This document shows positions 9,201 through 15,337 of a DNA stretch of 16,693 nucleotides, in pieces. Positions within the stretch are counted from its first letter, which is position 1. The number at the start of each line of letters is the position of its first letter. Below the pieces are notes generated by a model. That model ran no database searches. It was not told the DNA's origin and saw only the letters and a list, made by a program, of their open reading frames with translations. Position numbers and translations under genes: made by a program. The stretch is from an uncultured Clostridia bacterium (GTDB taxonomy: Bacteria; Bacillota; Clostridia; Oscillospirales; Oscillospiraceae), in assembly GCA_947177115.1 (NCBI GenBank), contig CAMWTG010000022.1, positions 1 to 16,693 of the forward strand, in the 5' to 3' direction.

Positions 9201-9574
9201 GCGCTACATTGAGCGGGACCACGCTGTCCCTGAAACGGAGCAGCACCGGTCCTACCGCGAAGCTCAGCCTTACGATGGGCAGCGGCGCATCGGTCAACGG
9301 CACGACCGCCCAGCTGACTTACTCTGCGGTCGACAGCAACGGGAAGGATGCATCGGATTATATCACCATCACGCCCGGTACGAGTACCCTGACGGTAAAG
9401 CCCGGAAAGAGCGCTCCGGGAGGGAGCATCACCATAAAGGTGACCGTTGGCGTGGCGACAGCGCCCAAGGACGGCAGCAAGCCGGTGGACCTGACGCCGG
9501 GAACCGCTGATAAGCTGACCTTTACCGTTAAAATTTCCGGCAACGATGCGAATATAAACATTGCATCCCGGTAA
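3245..9574 (+). CDS. Giant SLH-domain surface protein with Fn3/Ig-like modules
   Basis: 2109 residues. The start is the ATG at 3245 with AAAGGAG 8 bases upstream; the in-frame GTG at 3173 would precede the signal peptide and has no such site. A signal peptide (R/K-rich n-region, hydrophobic 17-34, probable cut after A40-S-A42) is followed by three SLH domains (about 43-86, 91-147, 153-206). Their TRAE-type motifs read TRAD, TRET and a degenerate WGEM. SLH domains bind pyruvylated wall polymer. Residues 215-450 look like a beta-solenoid of short V/I-rich turns. From about 460, Fn3-like modules recur with a GT(V/I)YW strand (about 460-573, 574-685, 686-811, and again near 1300). A Big_2-like domain spans about 1885-1972, followed by a final strand-rich domain. 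No enzyme motif was recognised; the role is probably structural or adhesive. Bases 7080-8840 are unusually AT-rich. Confidence 0.9.
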   Translation: MQQIPHAPRRAWKRRAMSLLLALVMILGLVPGLPAMESEASAHWSDAYLSQLVEWGFIRDDQARNPDRALTRADFMAITNRAYGYHETGETPFEDVAENDWFYDDVGIAYTAKYIKGTSPTTASPNSTLTRETAATILGRNMMLQESAGELLDFTDARQISNWARGTVKSSLEHYLVSGYDDGTFRPQRNVSWGEMAAMVTNLVGTPLQEPGDYSLGGVFGNVTITSPDVTLRDTVVSGDLYISGGVGLGGIKLENVTVLGRIIASGTGQSEIGQASILLRNVIADELLVDNLQGNTVSVRADGITEIGRTTVRTSSYIEDNTPDGMGLKYISLEGESYPEGEEPEDWEPIELTLAGRIEEVVNKTPGSIVHAASGTVAKLTVDEAAEGSSVIIDRNTVVKELNLDTTTTVTGEGDIGKLVVNAPGCVVEMLPDEIEIRPGITAEINGEVMDSVAAQESSMEPQILAGYPEARDIIPTGLDAVFMTNKAGTIYWAVSAITDGSIGEEDLIKPPSYGSIAVSNGSLNIAKGNEETTAKVGKLTPGGSYYLSAVLVDARDKRSTVKVISFTTPDNTTPAFCAGYPYMSQVSRTDSVVVVMPNKDCKLYYALLPEGAAAPTENELKTSSVAGALGYGVRDVKKNVEDTFRVNDVILDEQVTYVLYLWLVDADGVNKGKIVPLKFTTKDETPPEFIVDPTPNKIQATSVSLTFRLNENGTVYWVAVPAGTIYPKPEPGTEYEYAPETSEYGKMQIESGMNIGSDGKSGRVSAKENVDGTITVSGLKPEVVYDFYYVAKDTAGNYSVVWKKITISTLDVNPPVITQSFELTSDPNDNTTKPTADSDIYLDINENVKCLGQNGGTSFRDLYDKVRTSSGAEQTAAINLWALNLFNAIKLNKVNGNIDEIHERGAGYEFTDDITIDYTQAYITTNPNDSNGIRIVFPSEGLHLESGARYYFTVTGLYDTSDNQNQIQPDPIDFTIPARRAEAIKNGHSLEPFDVAPPTVWFFTDPGVGAGDGPYDRDANGNVKVENIEDATGTVIETRPVSETPDRYFRIDPRSTSSTNSTMSYDILMWSNLASTDFSLYYRVIDPDSKTSKRIDKDNAYPGTYTYKDPNAGAEIEIEDYLILPDGTSSYDDLVVDDNGWIWLGTNTINNLPSSGWSAKSVNALFNNCDPTNFPLLNNLNDHLEYEFVISLERFKGDTDRDIWSGDVKFQFDVIAGQSSILEQVSSTLTRGRDYLKTTYIDKGLVSNIGWWDQESQSTLELDWSRLAIGMPAFSNRTPTFSSFTHESVTLNVGLTSTGTVHYVVDLAKSTGNHPEVPTTRKVTEEEAKLIQDAIDSPNSPLDESIWTNSSKDEIYLVFENLPEGVDPPPRNGIENMPNWMKGTPGEVWDENNTTDDPRGTNQITLPNFDTIASFDDLWDGPNPVAHGSFAAGPSSPTAEVITGLEPDTDYYVYLVIDNDAGSTSHGYIYRFKTEKTPKPKINIRALTDGTADVWTPDVDSAMEYVLFEEKEAWGISILNQSFKSFVDDGSDGHVPAGLEMPNCWGDNWTVPNDDSRSEAIKANGFTVLDALRTTYTNAAAKGSSNASKSYIPLAQDGTPELYEGGYSVFDIYANDDIRQQVDDLIRNFDGRGSAEVMRYGDWEYSTNRDDEKNLKFEPELQAGATYVILVAGQRQVLGADDPGIDYLRDAFKANIKVYKTDGEAPDLKNIRSPRVTKNADGDTYTVSVILEFDKVLYNKDGDPISAAEFQNAIVSNPDGLKPTVSSLSTAASAFTISCDAMKAPGSFLILNDSPNQVIWNANHIPADETLSIDLSAPETRRTETETEIITEEWITLTIQWGDEEPESFEFKLSTTTEKKPTQPDDTTGSSTYAINNVPTVKPTLTLDPLGNITLDMDSKKTATVNAVITGGTASSIKWTSGNSKVVSVTNSGTRATLKAESIGFATLTVEAVVNGTTLTKIITVYVDGSVTGIKLTSPTNSSSATLSGTTLSLKRSSTGPTAKLSLTMGSGASVNGTTAQLTYSAVDSNGKDASDYITITPGTSTLTVKPGKSAPGGSITIKVTVGVATAPKDGSKPVDLTPGTADKLTFTVKISGNDANINIASR
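7080..8840 (+). other. AT-rich segment inside the SLH gene
   Basis: The reading frame stays open, but composition and codon choice change. Hand counts of GC in 60-base lines give 70% at 4021-4080, 47% at 7381-7440, 40% at 8281-8340 and 67% at 9241-9300. The left edge is gradual (the line at 6721 is 52%), while the right edge near 8820-8850 is sharper. The stretch encodes about residues 1280-1865, including another module with the GTVHYVVD strand typical of the Fn3-like units. This fits recombination with a lower-GC homologue, or unequal amelioration; neither is proven. Confidence 0.6.
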
Positions 9575-9596
9575 CAGTCAAAACTAAAACCACCCC

Positions 9597-9624
9597 ACGG
9601 GAGCGGGCCTGCGCCCGCTCCCGT
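9597..9624 (+). terminator. Strong hairpin between the two surface protein genes
   Basis: A perfect 12-bp stem (9597-9608 with 9613-9624) encloses the loop CTGC, 22 bases after the stop of the first SLH gene. Only two T residues follow the stem, so it may be a leaky terminator, or an mRNA-stabilising or processing hairpin that sets the ratio of the two surface proteins. The second gene starts 36 bases further on, and no promoter fits in that gap. Confidence 0.55.
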
Positions 9625-9660
9625 TCCCCTGTGCAGCAAATGAAGAAAAGGAGCGTTTTC

Positions 9661-12600
9661 ATGAAAATCTCCGTTAAACGGCGGCTTTTGTCCCTGCTGC
9701 TGGCTCTTGCGATGAGCTTTGCCCTGGCTCCCACGGCCCTGCTGACCTCTGGTGATGGCGGTTCCGGTGACTCAGGTGATCCCGGCGAGCCGGATGATCC
9801 GCCTGCCTCCGGCGTCCTTACGGATATGAGGCTCAGCAGCAACGACTTCCGCGTTGACCACACCGGCGAGGCAGATTACGGCCTCCTGCTGGAGCCCAAT
9901 GCCTCTGTGGAACAGGGCGGCGCAAGCATTTCCGTCAACCTGGACCCATCCGATGACCAGCAGGTCCAGAATCTGCATGTCACCTGGTCGCCCACAGATT
10001 CACCCTATGTGGGCGTGTCTGAGATACTGAACGGACACGGCGGAATTGTTTTCGGCAAGTCCGCCGGTAAGGCGCTGGTCACCGTATCCGCAGGCAATGC
10101 AGAAAACCGGATCACCAAGTCCATTGATGTCACTGTCAGCGGCATCCAGCTCAGCGAAAAGCTGGCCGCAGGCATTGAAGTCATGGAAAATAGTACAGTG
10201 ACCATTACAGCAGGCACGGACTTCACCCTCTTCGGCAACGCCGCCTCCGAGTATGCGAAGCTGGATATCGTTGAGGTGAACGGCAGGAAGAATGTCTATC
10301 CCCTCATAAACGATAAAACCATCACCCTTGAGGGCCGTCAGGCGGGTAATATTACCATGCGCCTGACCGTCTCCTCCGGCGGCAGGACCTACACCGCCGA
10401 ATTCCCTGTGACGGTCCTCTCCAATGAGCAGACGATCGAATGGACCGAGGGCTGCAGCCCCTCCAAGCCGCTGAAATTCTCCACGCTGGAGGAGCGGATT
10501 GTCAGCAAGTACAGGGAAGTGTTCCCCGGCGGGACCTTCTCCTCCATCATCGGCCTCTCCGTTCCCACCGCCCAGGGCACTTTGTATCTGGGCTATAACT
10601 CCCCGGAGGACACCGGCGCCGGCGCGGGCAGCTCCATGACCTACTACTACCGCACGGCGGCCCGGGGGCCGTATATCCAGGACCTCACCTTCGTGCCCAA
10701 TCCCTCCTATGCCGGGGAAAAGGCGTACATCACCTTTACCGCCCAGGGAACGGACAGCGCAGGCAGTACCCGCACCTTCAAGGGCAAGATCGAGGTCACC
10801 CTCACCCAGGAAAAGACGGACCTGACCGTGTTCACCAAGAAGGACACGCCGCTGGAGCTGTCCTCCACCCTGTTCACCAAGTCCTGCCAGGAGCAGACTG
10901 GTTCGCCCCTGAGCTATGTGATCTTTACCCTGCCTCCCGCCAATCAGGGGGCGCTGTATCTGGATTATAACAATGAGTGGGACTATGCCTCCATGGTCTC
11001 CGCCAATGAGCGGTATAACCAGAAGCAGCTGGACGACATCACCTTCGTCCCCGCCCAGGGGTTTATCGGCACGGTGACCATCAGCTACGCCGGGTACAGC
11101 GTTTCCGGCAGCCGGTATAACGGCCAGCTGGTGATCCAGGTCCAGCAGGGGCTGGACGATGTCATCACCTATAACGGCGATGGGTATGTGCCCTTCAGCC
11201 GCTACGACTTCGACAGCTTCTGCCAGAACGCTACCGGCCGGACCCTGGCCTCCGTCTCTTTCACCCCGCCTCCGGCCAGCCAGGGTACGCTGTACTACAA
11301 CTGGAACGGTGTCCGGGGCTCCGCCGTGACCGCCGGGACCTCCTACAGCCTCACCCAGATCGACCGGCTGACCTTCGTGGCTGCCGATACCTTCCACGGC
11401 ATCGTGCGGATCCCCTTCACCGGGACGGACCGCATGGGGGAGACCTTCACCGGCACCGTGGAGGTCCACATTGAGTCCGTTGGTACCAGCAGGGGGGATA
11501 TCTCCTATGTCTGCGCCCCGGGACAATCGGTGAAGCTGGTCCTGTCCGATTTCTCCAACCTGTGCCAGACCCTCACCGGCCAGCGGCTGCACTACATCAG
11601 CTTCCAGACCCTGCCGGACTTCAACCTGGGCACGCTCTACCACAACCGCACCAGCGCCAACGGCATGGGTACCCGGGTGACCACGACTACCAAGTATTTC
11701 AACAGCGCCACCCCCTACATTGCCAATCTGTCCTTCTGGGCCTCGGATAACTTCCGGGGCGGGGTGGAGATCCCCTTCACCGGCAGCGCCGTCAGCGGCC
11801 AGACCTTCACGGGGATCCTCTATATCAGCAGCGGCGAGGGAGCCGGCAGCGGCACCTCCGCAGCGGTGCAGTACACCGTAGCCAGCGGCGGGAGCGTGAC
11901 CTTCTCCGGTCAGGACTTTGACGATGCCTGCCGCCAGGCCACCAACGCGGCCCTGAACTACCTGCGTTTCGGCCTGCCCTCCTCCGGCCAGGGCATCCTT
12001 TACTACGACTACCGCGCCGGTTCCACGCCCCAGGCCCTGAACACCTCCACCAGCCTCTACCGCTCCGGCGAGGTGTCCATCGACCGGGTGACCTTTGTCC
12101 CCGCCGCCGGTTTTTCCGGGGTGGCAACGGTGCCCTTTACCGCCGTGGCCATCGATGGGCGGGAGTACCAGGGGACGGTGGCGATCACGGTGCGCTCCGC
12201 CGCAGCCCTGGGGGGCCTGGTCCGCTATGAGACTGGCGGCGCGCCGGTGCATATCAGCGCCGCTGATATCCAGGCCGCAGCCGGGGAGCAGCCCTCCTCT
12301 CTGCGCCTCACCGGCCTGCCCTCCGCCAGCCAGGGGAAGCTTTACTACCAATACGCCGGTCCCACCCAGTACAGCTGGATGGGCAACACCACCACGGAGT
12401 ACAGCCTCTACGGCGACCCCTCCGTCTCCAATCTGACCTTTGTCCCCAAGGCGGGCTATACCGGCACGGTGGAGATCCCCTATGCGGCGGCCACCGCCGG
12501 CGGCTCCTACAACGGGACCATCCGCATTACGGTGTCCGCCCCCAATTCCTCCGTTAACTTCGATGATCTGTCGGGGTATTCCGCCCAGACCAAGGCGGCG

Positions 12601-13101
12601 GTGGATTACCTCTCCAGCATCGGCGTGGTCAATGGCACCGGGTACCGGACCTATACGCCAGGGGCCTCTATCCGCCGGGGGGATTTCTGCGTGATGCTGT
12701 CCCGGGCCTTCCAGTTCAATGTGGGGGCCTCTCCGGAGGGCTTCAGCGATGTGCCGGCGGATGCCTACTATGCTCAGGCGGTCAATGACCTGTATGCCCT
12801 TGGCATCGTCAACGGCGTGGGCGGCGGACGGTTCCAGCCCTCCGCCACCCTCACCCGTCAGGACGCGGCTTTGATGGTTCAGCGGACCCTGGAGCAGGCG
12901 GGGATCAGTACGCCGGACGGCAGCGCCTCGGCCCTGTCGTCCTACAGCGACCGGCGGCAGGTGTCCAGCTATGCCCAGGGGGCGGTAGCCGGATTGGTCC
13001 AGCTGGGCCTGCTGCCCACCAGCAACGGACGCCTTTCCCCCAGGTCAAATCTGACCCGGGCCGATATGGCGCTGCTGCTGCACCGGGCAATGACCCAATA
13101 A
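9661..13101 (+). CDS. SLH-anchored surface protein with six tandem repeats
   Basis: 1146 residues. The start is the ATG at 9661 with AAGGAG 7 bases upstream; in-frame GTG (9631) and ATG (9640) are less well placed. A signal peptide (KISVKRR, then a hydrophobic 9-23; cut probably near A23-A26) is followed by a Gly/Asp/Pro linker (31-50). Residues 50-260 are Ig/Big_2-like (VTWSP, GKALVTVSAG). Six repeats of about 110 residues follow, at about 267-384, 386-497, 499-606, 612-724, 736-846 and 851-960. The consensus runs: aromatic-rich helix with Cys, QGxLYY, LTFVPxxGFxG, (V/I)xIPFTG, F/YxGxVxI. They resemble cadherin-like/tandem-95 repeats. Three SLH domains close the protein (967-1020, 1028-1081, 1095-1146; motifs RRGD, TRQD, TRAD). 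It is wall-bound and exported, with no enzymatic motif seen. It probably shares transcription with the upstream SLH gene. Confidence 0.9.
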   Translation: MKISVKRRLLSLLLALAMSFALAPTALLTSGDGGSGDSGDPGEPDDPPASGVLTDMRLSSNDFRVDHTGEADYGLLLEPNASVEQGGASISVNLDPSDDQQVQNLHVTWSPTDSPYVGVSEILNGHGGIVFGKSAGKALVTVSAGNAENRITKSIDVTVSGIQLSEKLAAGIEVMENSTVTITAGTDFTLFGNAASEYAKLDIVEVNGRKNVYPLINDKTITLEGRQAGNITMRLTVSSGGRTYTAEFPVTVLSNEQTIEWTEGCSPSKPLKFSTLEERIVSKYREVFPGGTFSSIIGLSVPTAQGTLYLGYNSPEDTGAGAGSSMTYYYRTAARGPYIQDLTFVPNPSYAGEKAYITFTAQGTDSAGSTRTFKGKIEVTLTQEKTDLTVFTKKDTPLELSSTLFTKSCQEQTGSPLSYVIFTLPPANQGALYLDYNNEWDYASMVSANERYNQKQLDDITFVPAQGFIGTVTISYAGYSVSGSRYNGQLVIQVQQGLDDVITYNGDGYVPFSRYDFDSFCQNATGRTLASVSFTPPPASQGTLYYNWNGVRGSAVTAGTSYSLTQIDRLTFVAADTFHGIVRIPFTGTDRMGETFTGTVEVHIESVGTSRGDISYVCAPGQSVKLVLSDFSNLCQTLTGQRLHYISFQTLPDFNLGTLYHNRTSANGMGTRVTTTTKYFNSATPYIANLSFWASDNFRGGVEIPFTGSAVSGQTFTGILYISSGEGAGSGTSAAVQYTVASGGSVTFSGQDFDDACRQATNAALNYLRFGLPSSGQGILYYDYRAGSTPQALNTSTSLYRSGEVSIDRVTFVPAAGFSGVATVPFTAVAIDGREYQGTVAITVRSAAALGGLVRYETGGAPVHISAADIQAAAGEQPSSLRLTGLPSASQGKLYYQYAGPTQYSWMGNTTTEYSLYGDPSVSNLTFVPKAGYTGTVEIPYAAATAGGSYNGTIRITVSAPNSSVNFDDLSGYSAQTKAAVDYLSSIGVVNGTGYRTYTPGASIRRGDFCVMLSRAFQFNVGASPEGFSDVPADAYYAQAVNDLYALGIVNGVGGGRFQPSATLTRQDAALMVQRTLEQAGISTPDGSASALSSYSDRRQVSSYAQGAVAGLVQLGLLPTSNGRLSPRSNLTRADMALLLHRAMTQ
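10459..12540 (+). repeat. Six tandem coding repeats (about 110 codons each)
   Basis: The repeats are clear at protein level: LTFVP or a close variant occurs once in each (VTFVP, ITFVP, LSFWA in divergent copies), as do QGxLY and a terminal F/YxGxVxI. The DNA has diverged, so they are not recent perfect copies. Repeats 2 to 5 carry one Cys at the same place (C409, C521, C635, C757). Repeat 1 has Tyr-Arg-Glu in that helix and lacks it; repeat 6 is shortened there and also lacks it. Confidence 0.85.
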
Positions 13102-13111
13102 GGAACGAACA

Positions 13112-13146
13112 AGGAGCCTCCCGCGCCTGTGGCGCGGGAGGCTCCT
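13112..13146. terminator. Bidirectional hairpin between convergent genes
   Basis: A perfect 16-bp stem (13112-13127 with 13131-13146) closes the 3-base loop TGT. It lies 10 bases after the stop of the second SLH gene and 25 bases beyond the stop of hslO on the other strand. Neither side has a long T-run: the plus side reads CCGTATCTAT and the minus side GTTCGTTCCTT. Its position and strength make a shared terminator the best reading. Confidence 0.75.
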
Positions 13147-13171
13147 CCGTATCTATAGCGGGATCATGCCG

Positions 13172-14068
13172 CTATGCTTCGTGTTTCTGCGCTTTCATCT
13201 GGGCGATCAGCTCCTCCAGCTCCTTGCCGGAAAAGGTATAGACCTTGTCGCAGAACTGGCACCCCAGCTCGCATCCGCCCTGTTCCGCCAGCAGATCCTC
13301 CAGCTCCGCAGCGCCCATGCTGATGAGGGCCCGTTCCACCCTGTCCCGGCTGCAGTAGCACTTGTATCCGATGGGGCTGGCCTCCAGGATCTCCACCTCG
13401 AAATCGCTGAGCACCGTCCGCAGCAGGTCCTCCGGGCCGCAGCCCTGGTCCAGCAGCGTTGTCACCGGCCCCGCCGCCAGCACGCCGCCCTCCACTTTGG
13501 CGATCACGTCCTCGCCCGCGCCGGGCAGCAGCTGAATGATATACCCGCCTGCGGCCTTCACGCTCTGGTCCCGGTCCACCAGCACCCCCAGGGCGCAGGC
13601 GGTGGGGATCTGCTCACTCTCCACGAAGTAAGCCGCCAGATCCTCGGCGATCTCCCCGCCCAGCAGGCCCACGGAGCCGATGTAGGGTTCCTTCATCCCC
13701 AGGTCCTTAATGACCGTCAGTGTTCCACCGGCGCCAACGGCTCCGCCTACATCCAGTTTTCCGTCCTCCCGGAGTGGGAGGTCCACCTGGGGATTCTGCA
13801 CGTAGCCCCGGACATTCCCCAGATGGTCGGAGACGGCCAGCACGGTCCCCAGGGGACCGCCCCCCTTGATCTGCAGCGTCAGAGAGGCGTTCTCCTCCTT
13901 CAGGGCATTGCCCATCATGGACGCTGCCGCTAAGGCCCTTCCGATGGCGGCTGTCGCCACCGGCAGGGTCTTCTGGATGTTTCGCGCCCGCTCGGTGAGG
14001 TCTTTCGTTGTAACTGCTACGGCTTTTACAGCGCCGTCCTTTGTGATGGCGCGGACCAGTTTGTCCAT
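13172..14068 (-). CDS. hslO: Redox-regulated chaperone Hsp33
   Basis: 298 residues, the usual family length. Hsp33 is a cytoplasmic holdase that is inactive when reduced with zinc bound, and is switched on by oxidation plus unfolding. The N-terminal substrate-binding domain has the family blocks (RALAAASMMGNALK, GGGPLGTVLAVSD, GNVRGYVQNP, GGTLTVIKDLG, LGGEIAEDLAAYFVESEQIP). The C-terminal redox switch has the zinc ligands C237-x-C239 and C270-x-x-C273, with 30 residues between the pairs. An extra Cys266 lies just before the second pair. The start is the ATG at 14068-14066, with AAGGAGG 11 bases upstream. It follows the regulator/methyltransferase pair on the same strand but is separated from it by a hairpin and T-run, so it may have its own promoter; a lone TACAAT at 14121-14116 lacks a good -35. 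Confidence 0.96.
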   Translation of the reverse strand: MDKLVRAITKDGAVKAVAVTTKDLTERARNIQKTLPVATAAIGRALAAASMMGNALKEENASLTLQIKGGGPLGTVLAVSDHLGNVRGYVQNPQVDLPLREDGKLDVGGAVGAGGTLTVIKDLGMKEPYIGSVGLLGGEIAEDLAAYFVESEQIPTACALGVLVDRDQSVKAAGGYIIQLLPGAGEDVIAKVEGGVLAAGPVTTLLDQGCGPEDLLRTVLSDFEVEILEASPIGYKCYCSRDRVERALISMGAAELEDLLAEQGGCELGCQFCDKVYTFSGKELEELIAQMKAQKHEA

Positions 14069-14090
14069 TTTCAGTGGTTCCTCCTTCTTT

Positions 14091-14110
14091 GCCGCCCCTG
14101 CGGGGGCGGC
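14091..14110 (-). other. GC hairpin ahead of the hslO ribosome binding site
   Basis: GCCGCCCC (14091-14098) pairs with GGGGCGGC (14103-14110), an 8-bp perfect stem with a 4-base loop. It ends 4 bases before the AAGGAGG of hslO. It could affect access to the ribosome binding site or mark a processed 5' end. The apex shares the sequence CCTGCG with other intergenic hairpins in the window. Confidence 0.4.
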
Positions 14111-14128
14111 CTGTCATTGTAGGGGCGG

Positions 14129-14167
14129 GTAAAAAAACAGAAATCATTTTCCGCGTATCGCGGAAAA
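14129..14167 (-). terminator. Rho-independent terminator overlapping the methyltransferase stop
   Basis: A perfect 9-bp stem (14147-14155 with 14159-14167, loop TAT on the plus strand) uses the last codons of the methyltransferase gene. On the minus strand it is followed by TGATTTCTG and then seven T residues (14137-14131). The T-run begins 9 bases after the stem, with four further T residues in between. Likely ends the yerC-like/methyltransferase transcript. Confidence 0.6.
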
Positions 14168-14893
14168 ATAAATCCTCTGTTCTTTCTCCCTGGGGGCTGC
14201 CATCCGGCAGTCCCCGAAGGTCCGGACGCGGGTGAACCCCGCGTCCATCAGCCACGTCCGCAGTTCATCCACCGTATAGCCCCTCTGCCGGTGCTCCTCT
14301 CCGCTCCGGTCCCAGCCGCCGTCCGGGCGGCGGGTAAAAATATCCATCCAGTAGGAACAGAGCCTGCTCCTTTTTTCATATTCTGTCCGCCAGACGCAGT
14401 ACACATCCGGCCTTTCGTCCAAAAAGACCTGGCTGTCCAGAGCCGCCAGCTTCTCAATGCTGTTGATATCGAATATAAGGAGCCCTCCCGGGGAAATAAA
14501 TAAGTGGAGCCGCTGAAAGGTCTTCTGCACATCCTTGGGGCTGGTCAGATAATTGAGGCTGTCCAGGCAGCATACGGCGGCATCCACCGTGCCGTACAGG
14601 TCCAGCGCCGGCATGGACTGGTTGAGGAAGACCGGCGGCTCGCCGGTCAGCCCCGCCGCCTTCTCCCTGGCCCGGGCCAGCATGTCGGGGCTGGCGTCCA
14701 CGGCGATCAGCTCGTATCCCCGCTCCGTCAGAATGGCGGTCATTTCCCCCGTACCGCAGGCCAGATCCAGGACAGTATGTATTGGGATGCGGCTGCGCCG
14801 GAAAAGCTTCTCCAGATAGTCCGCCCGGCGCGCGTAGTCCACGTCCTCCGTCAGCGCATCATAGACCCCTGCCAGGGCTTCATAGGCGCTCAC
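14144..14893 (-). CDS. Class I SAM-dependent methyltransferase
   Basis: 249 residues. It transfers a methyl group from S-adenosylmethionine; the substrate cannot be told from sequence. Seen: the YDxLTxDVDY start typical of the Methyltransf_25/YqeM-like group (residues 11-20), SAM-binding motif I VLDLACGTGE (41-50), an acidic end of strand 2 at D66 (LIAVDASPDML), motif post-II around AAVCCLDSLNYL (105-116), and the FDIN strand (141-144). The start is GTG at 14893-14891, overlapping the stop of the regulator gene by four bases (GTGA), with GGAGGAGG just upstream. Translation is thus coupled to the TrpR-like gene. The protein has no membrane segment or signal peptide. A similar gene pairing is common in Clostridia as far as I recall; that is memory, not shown here. 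Confidence 0.88.
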   Translation of the reverse strand: MSAYEALAGVYDALTEDVDYARRADYLEKLFRRSRIPIHTVLDLACGTGEMTAILTERGYELIAVDASPDMLARAREKAAGLTGEPPVFLNQSMPALDLYGTVDAAVCCLDSLNYLTSPKDVQKTFQRLHLFISPGGLLIFDINSIEKLAALDSQVFLDERPDVYCVWRTEYEKRSRLCSYWMDIFTRRPDGGWDRSGEEHRQRGYTVDELRTWLMDAGFTRVRTFGDCRMAAPREKEQRIYFSAIRGK

Positions 14894-15201
14894 GCCTCCT
14901 CCTCCGTCTGCTTTTGGGCTTCCAGCCGATCAAAAAAGATCTGATACCCGCCGTGGCCGAAAGACAGCGACCGGTTGACCCGGCTGATGGTGGCGCTGGA
15001 CGCCCCCGTCCGCTCCAGGATGTCGTTGTAGATCATCCCCTGCTTGAGCAGCATGGCCACCTCGAAGCGCTGCTCCATGGCCCGCAGCTCCGTCACGGTA
15101 CACAGATCCTGAAAGAAGTTGTATACCTCTTCCTCGGTCTTCAGCGTGAGGATCGCCTGATACAGGCCATCGCTCTTTTCCTTTTTTGTGATCCTTGCCA
15201 T
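14890..15201 (-). CDS. yerC: YerC/YecD-family TrpR-like DNA-binding protein
   Basis: 103 residues. It belongs to the TrpR-related YerC/YecD family, small helical DNA-binding proteins of Firmicutes whose targets are mostly unknown. The family signature is complete: LYQAILTLKTEEEVYNFFQDL (residues 13-33), TELRAMEQRFEVAMLL (37-52), then a helix-turn-helix at about 58-79 (YNDIL, TGASSATISRVNRSL), and YGGYQIFFDRL-like ending GGYQIFFDRL (84-93). The acidic tail EEEA overlaps the next gene. The start is the ATG at 15201-15199, with GGAGG 8 bases upstream. It leads an operon with the methyltransferase. A GCGAAA inverted repeat over the -35 of its promoter is a possible operator, perhaps for self-control; that is inference. 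Confidence 0.92.
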   Translation of the reverse strand: MARITKKEKSDGLYQAILTLKTEEEVYNFFQDLCTVTELRAMEQRFEVAMLLKQGMIYNDILERTGASSATISRVNRSLSFGHGGYQIFFDRLEAQKQTEEEA

Positions 15202-15227
15202 CCGATTTTCCTCCGTTGGTTGGGATG

Positions 15228-15276
15228 TTCCCGCAGGCGGGAAGCGGTGTTTTCTCCGTGTCCCGGCAAAACGGGA
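15228..15276 (-). other. Two small hairpins in the yerC-like leader
   Basis: TTCCCG (15228-15233) pairs with CGGGAA (15238-15243) around a 4-base loop, and TCCCG (15261-15265) pairs with CGGGA (15272-15276) around a 6-base loop. Both lie in the roughly 90-base leader between the predicted start of transcription and the ATG. The stems share CCCG/CGGG halves and could exchange partners, which would give two alternative folds. Confidence 0.35.
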
Positions 15277-15297
15277 TGAATTGTCCTGATAGAGGCT

Positions 15298-15326
15298 ATT
15301 TTATCACTTCAATCCGCGAAAGTAAA
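15298..15326 (-). promoter_or_regulatory. Promoter of the yerC-like/methyltransferase operon
   Basis: On the minus strand TTTACT (15326-15321), a 17-base spacer, then TAAAAT (15303-15298). The -10 matches the sigma-A consensus at five of six positions and the -35 at four. Predicted transcription starts near 15291, leaving a leader of about 90 bases. Confidence 0.6.
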
Positions 15327-15337
15327 CACTTTTTCGC
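15316..15337. promoter_or_regulatory. Inverted repeat over the yerC-like -35 box
   Basis: GCGAAA (15316-15321) and TTTCGC (15332-15337) are a perfect 6-bp inverted repeat with a 10-base spacer. It covers the -35 hexamer, a position suited to repression. A further GCGAAAA lies at 15381-15387. TrpR-type proteins bind as dimers to inverted repeats, so autoregulation is possible but unproven. Confidence 0.3.

Noticed and set aside
10000..12351. Minus-strand open frame (783 codons) opposite the tandem-repeat gene
   Set aside because: Same kind of biased composition. The plus strand has a signal peptide, repeats and SLH domains that clearly mark the coding strand.
13166..13933. Plus-strand open frame opposite hslO
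   Set aside because: hslO is recognised along its whole length with its zinc ligands; this frame is its shadow.
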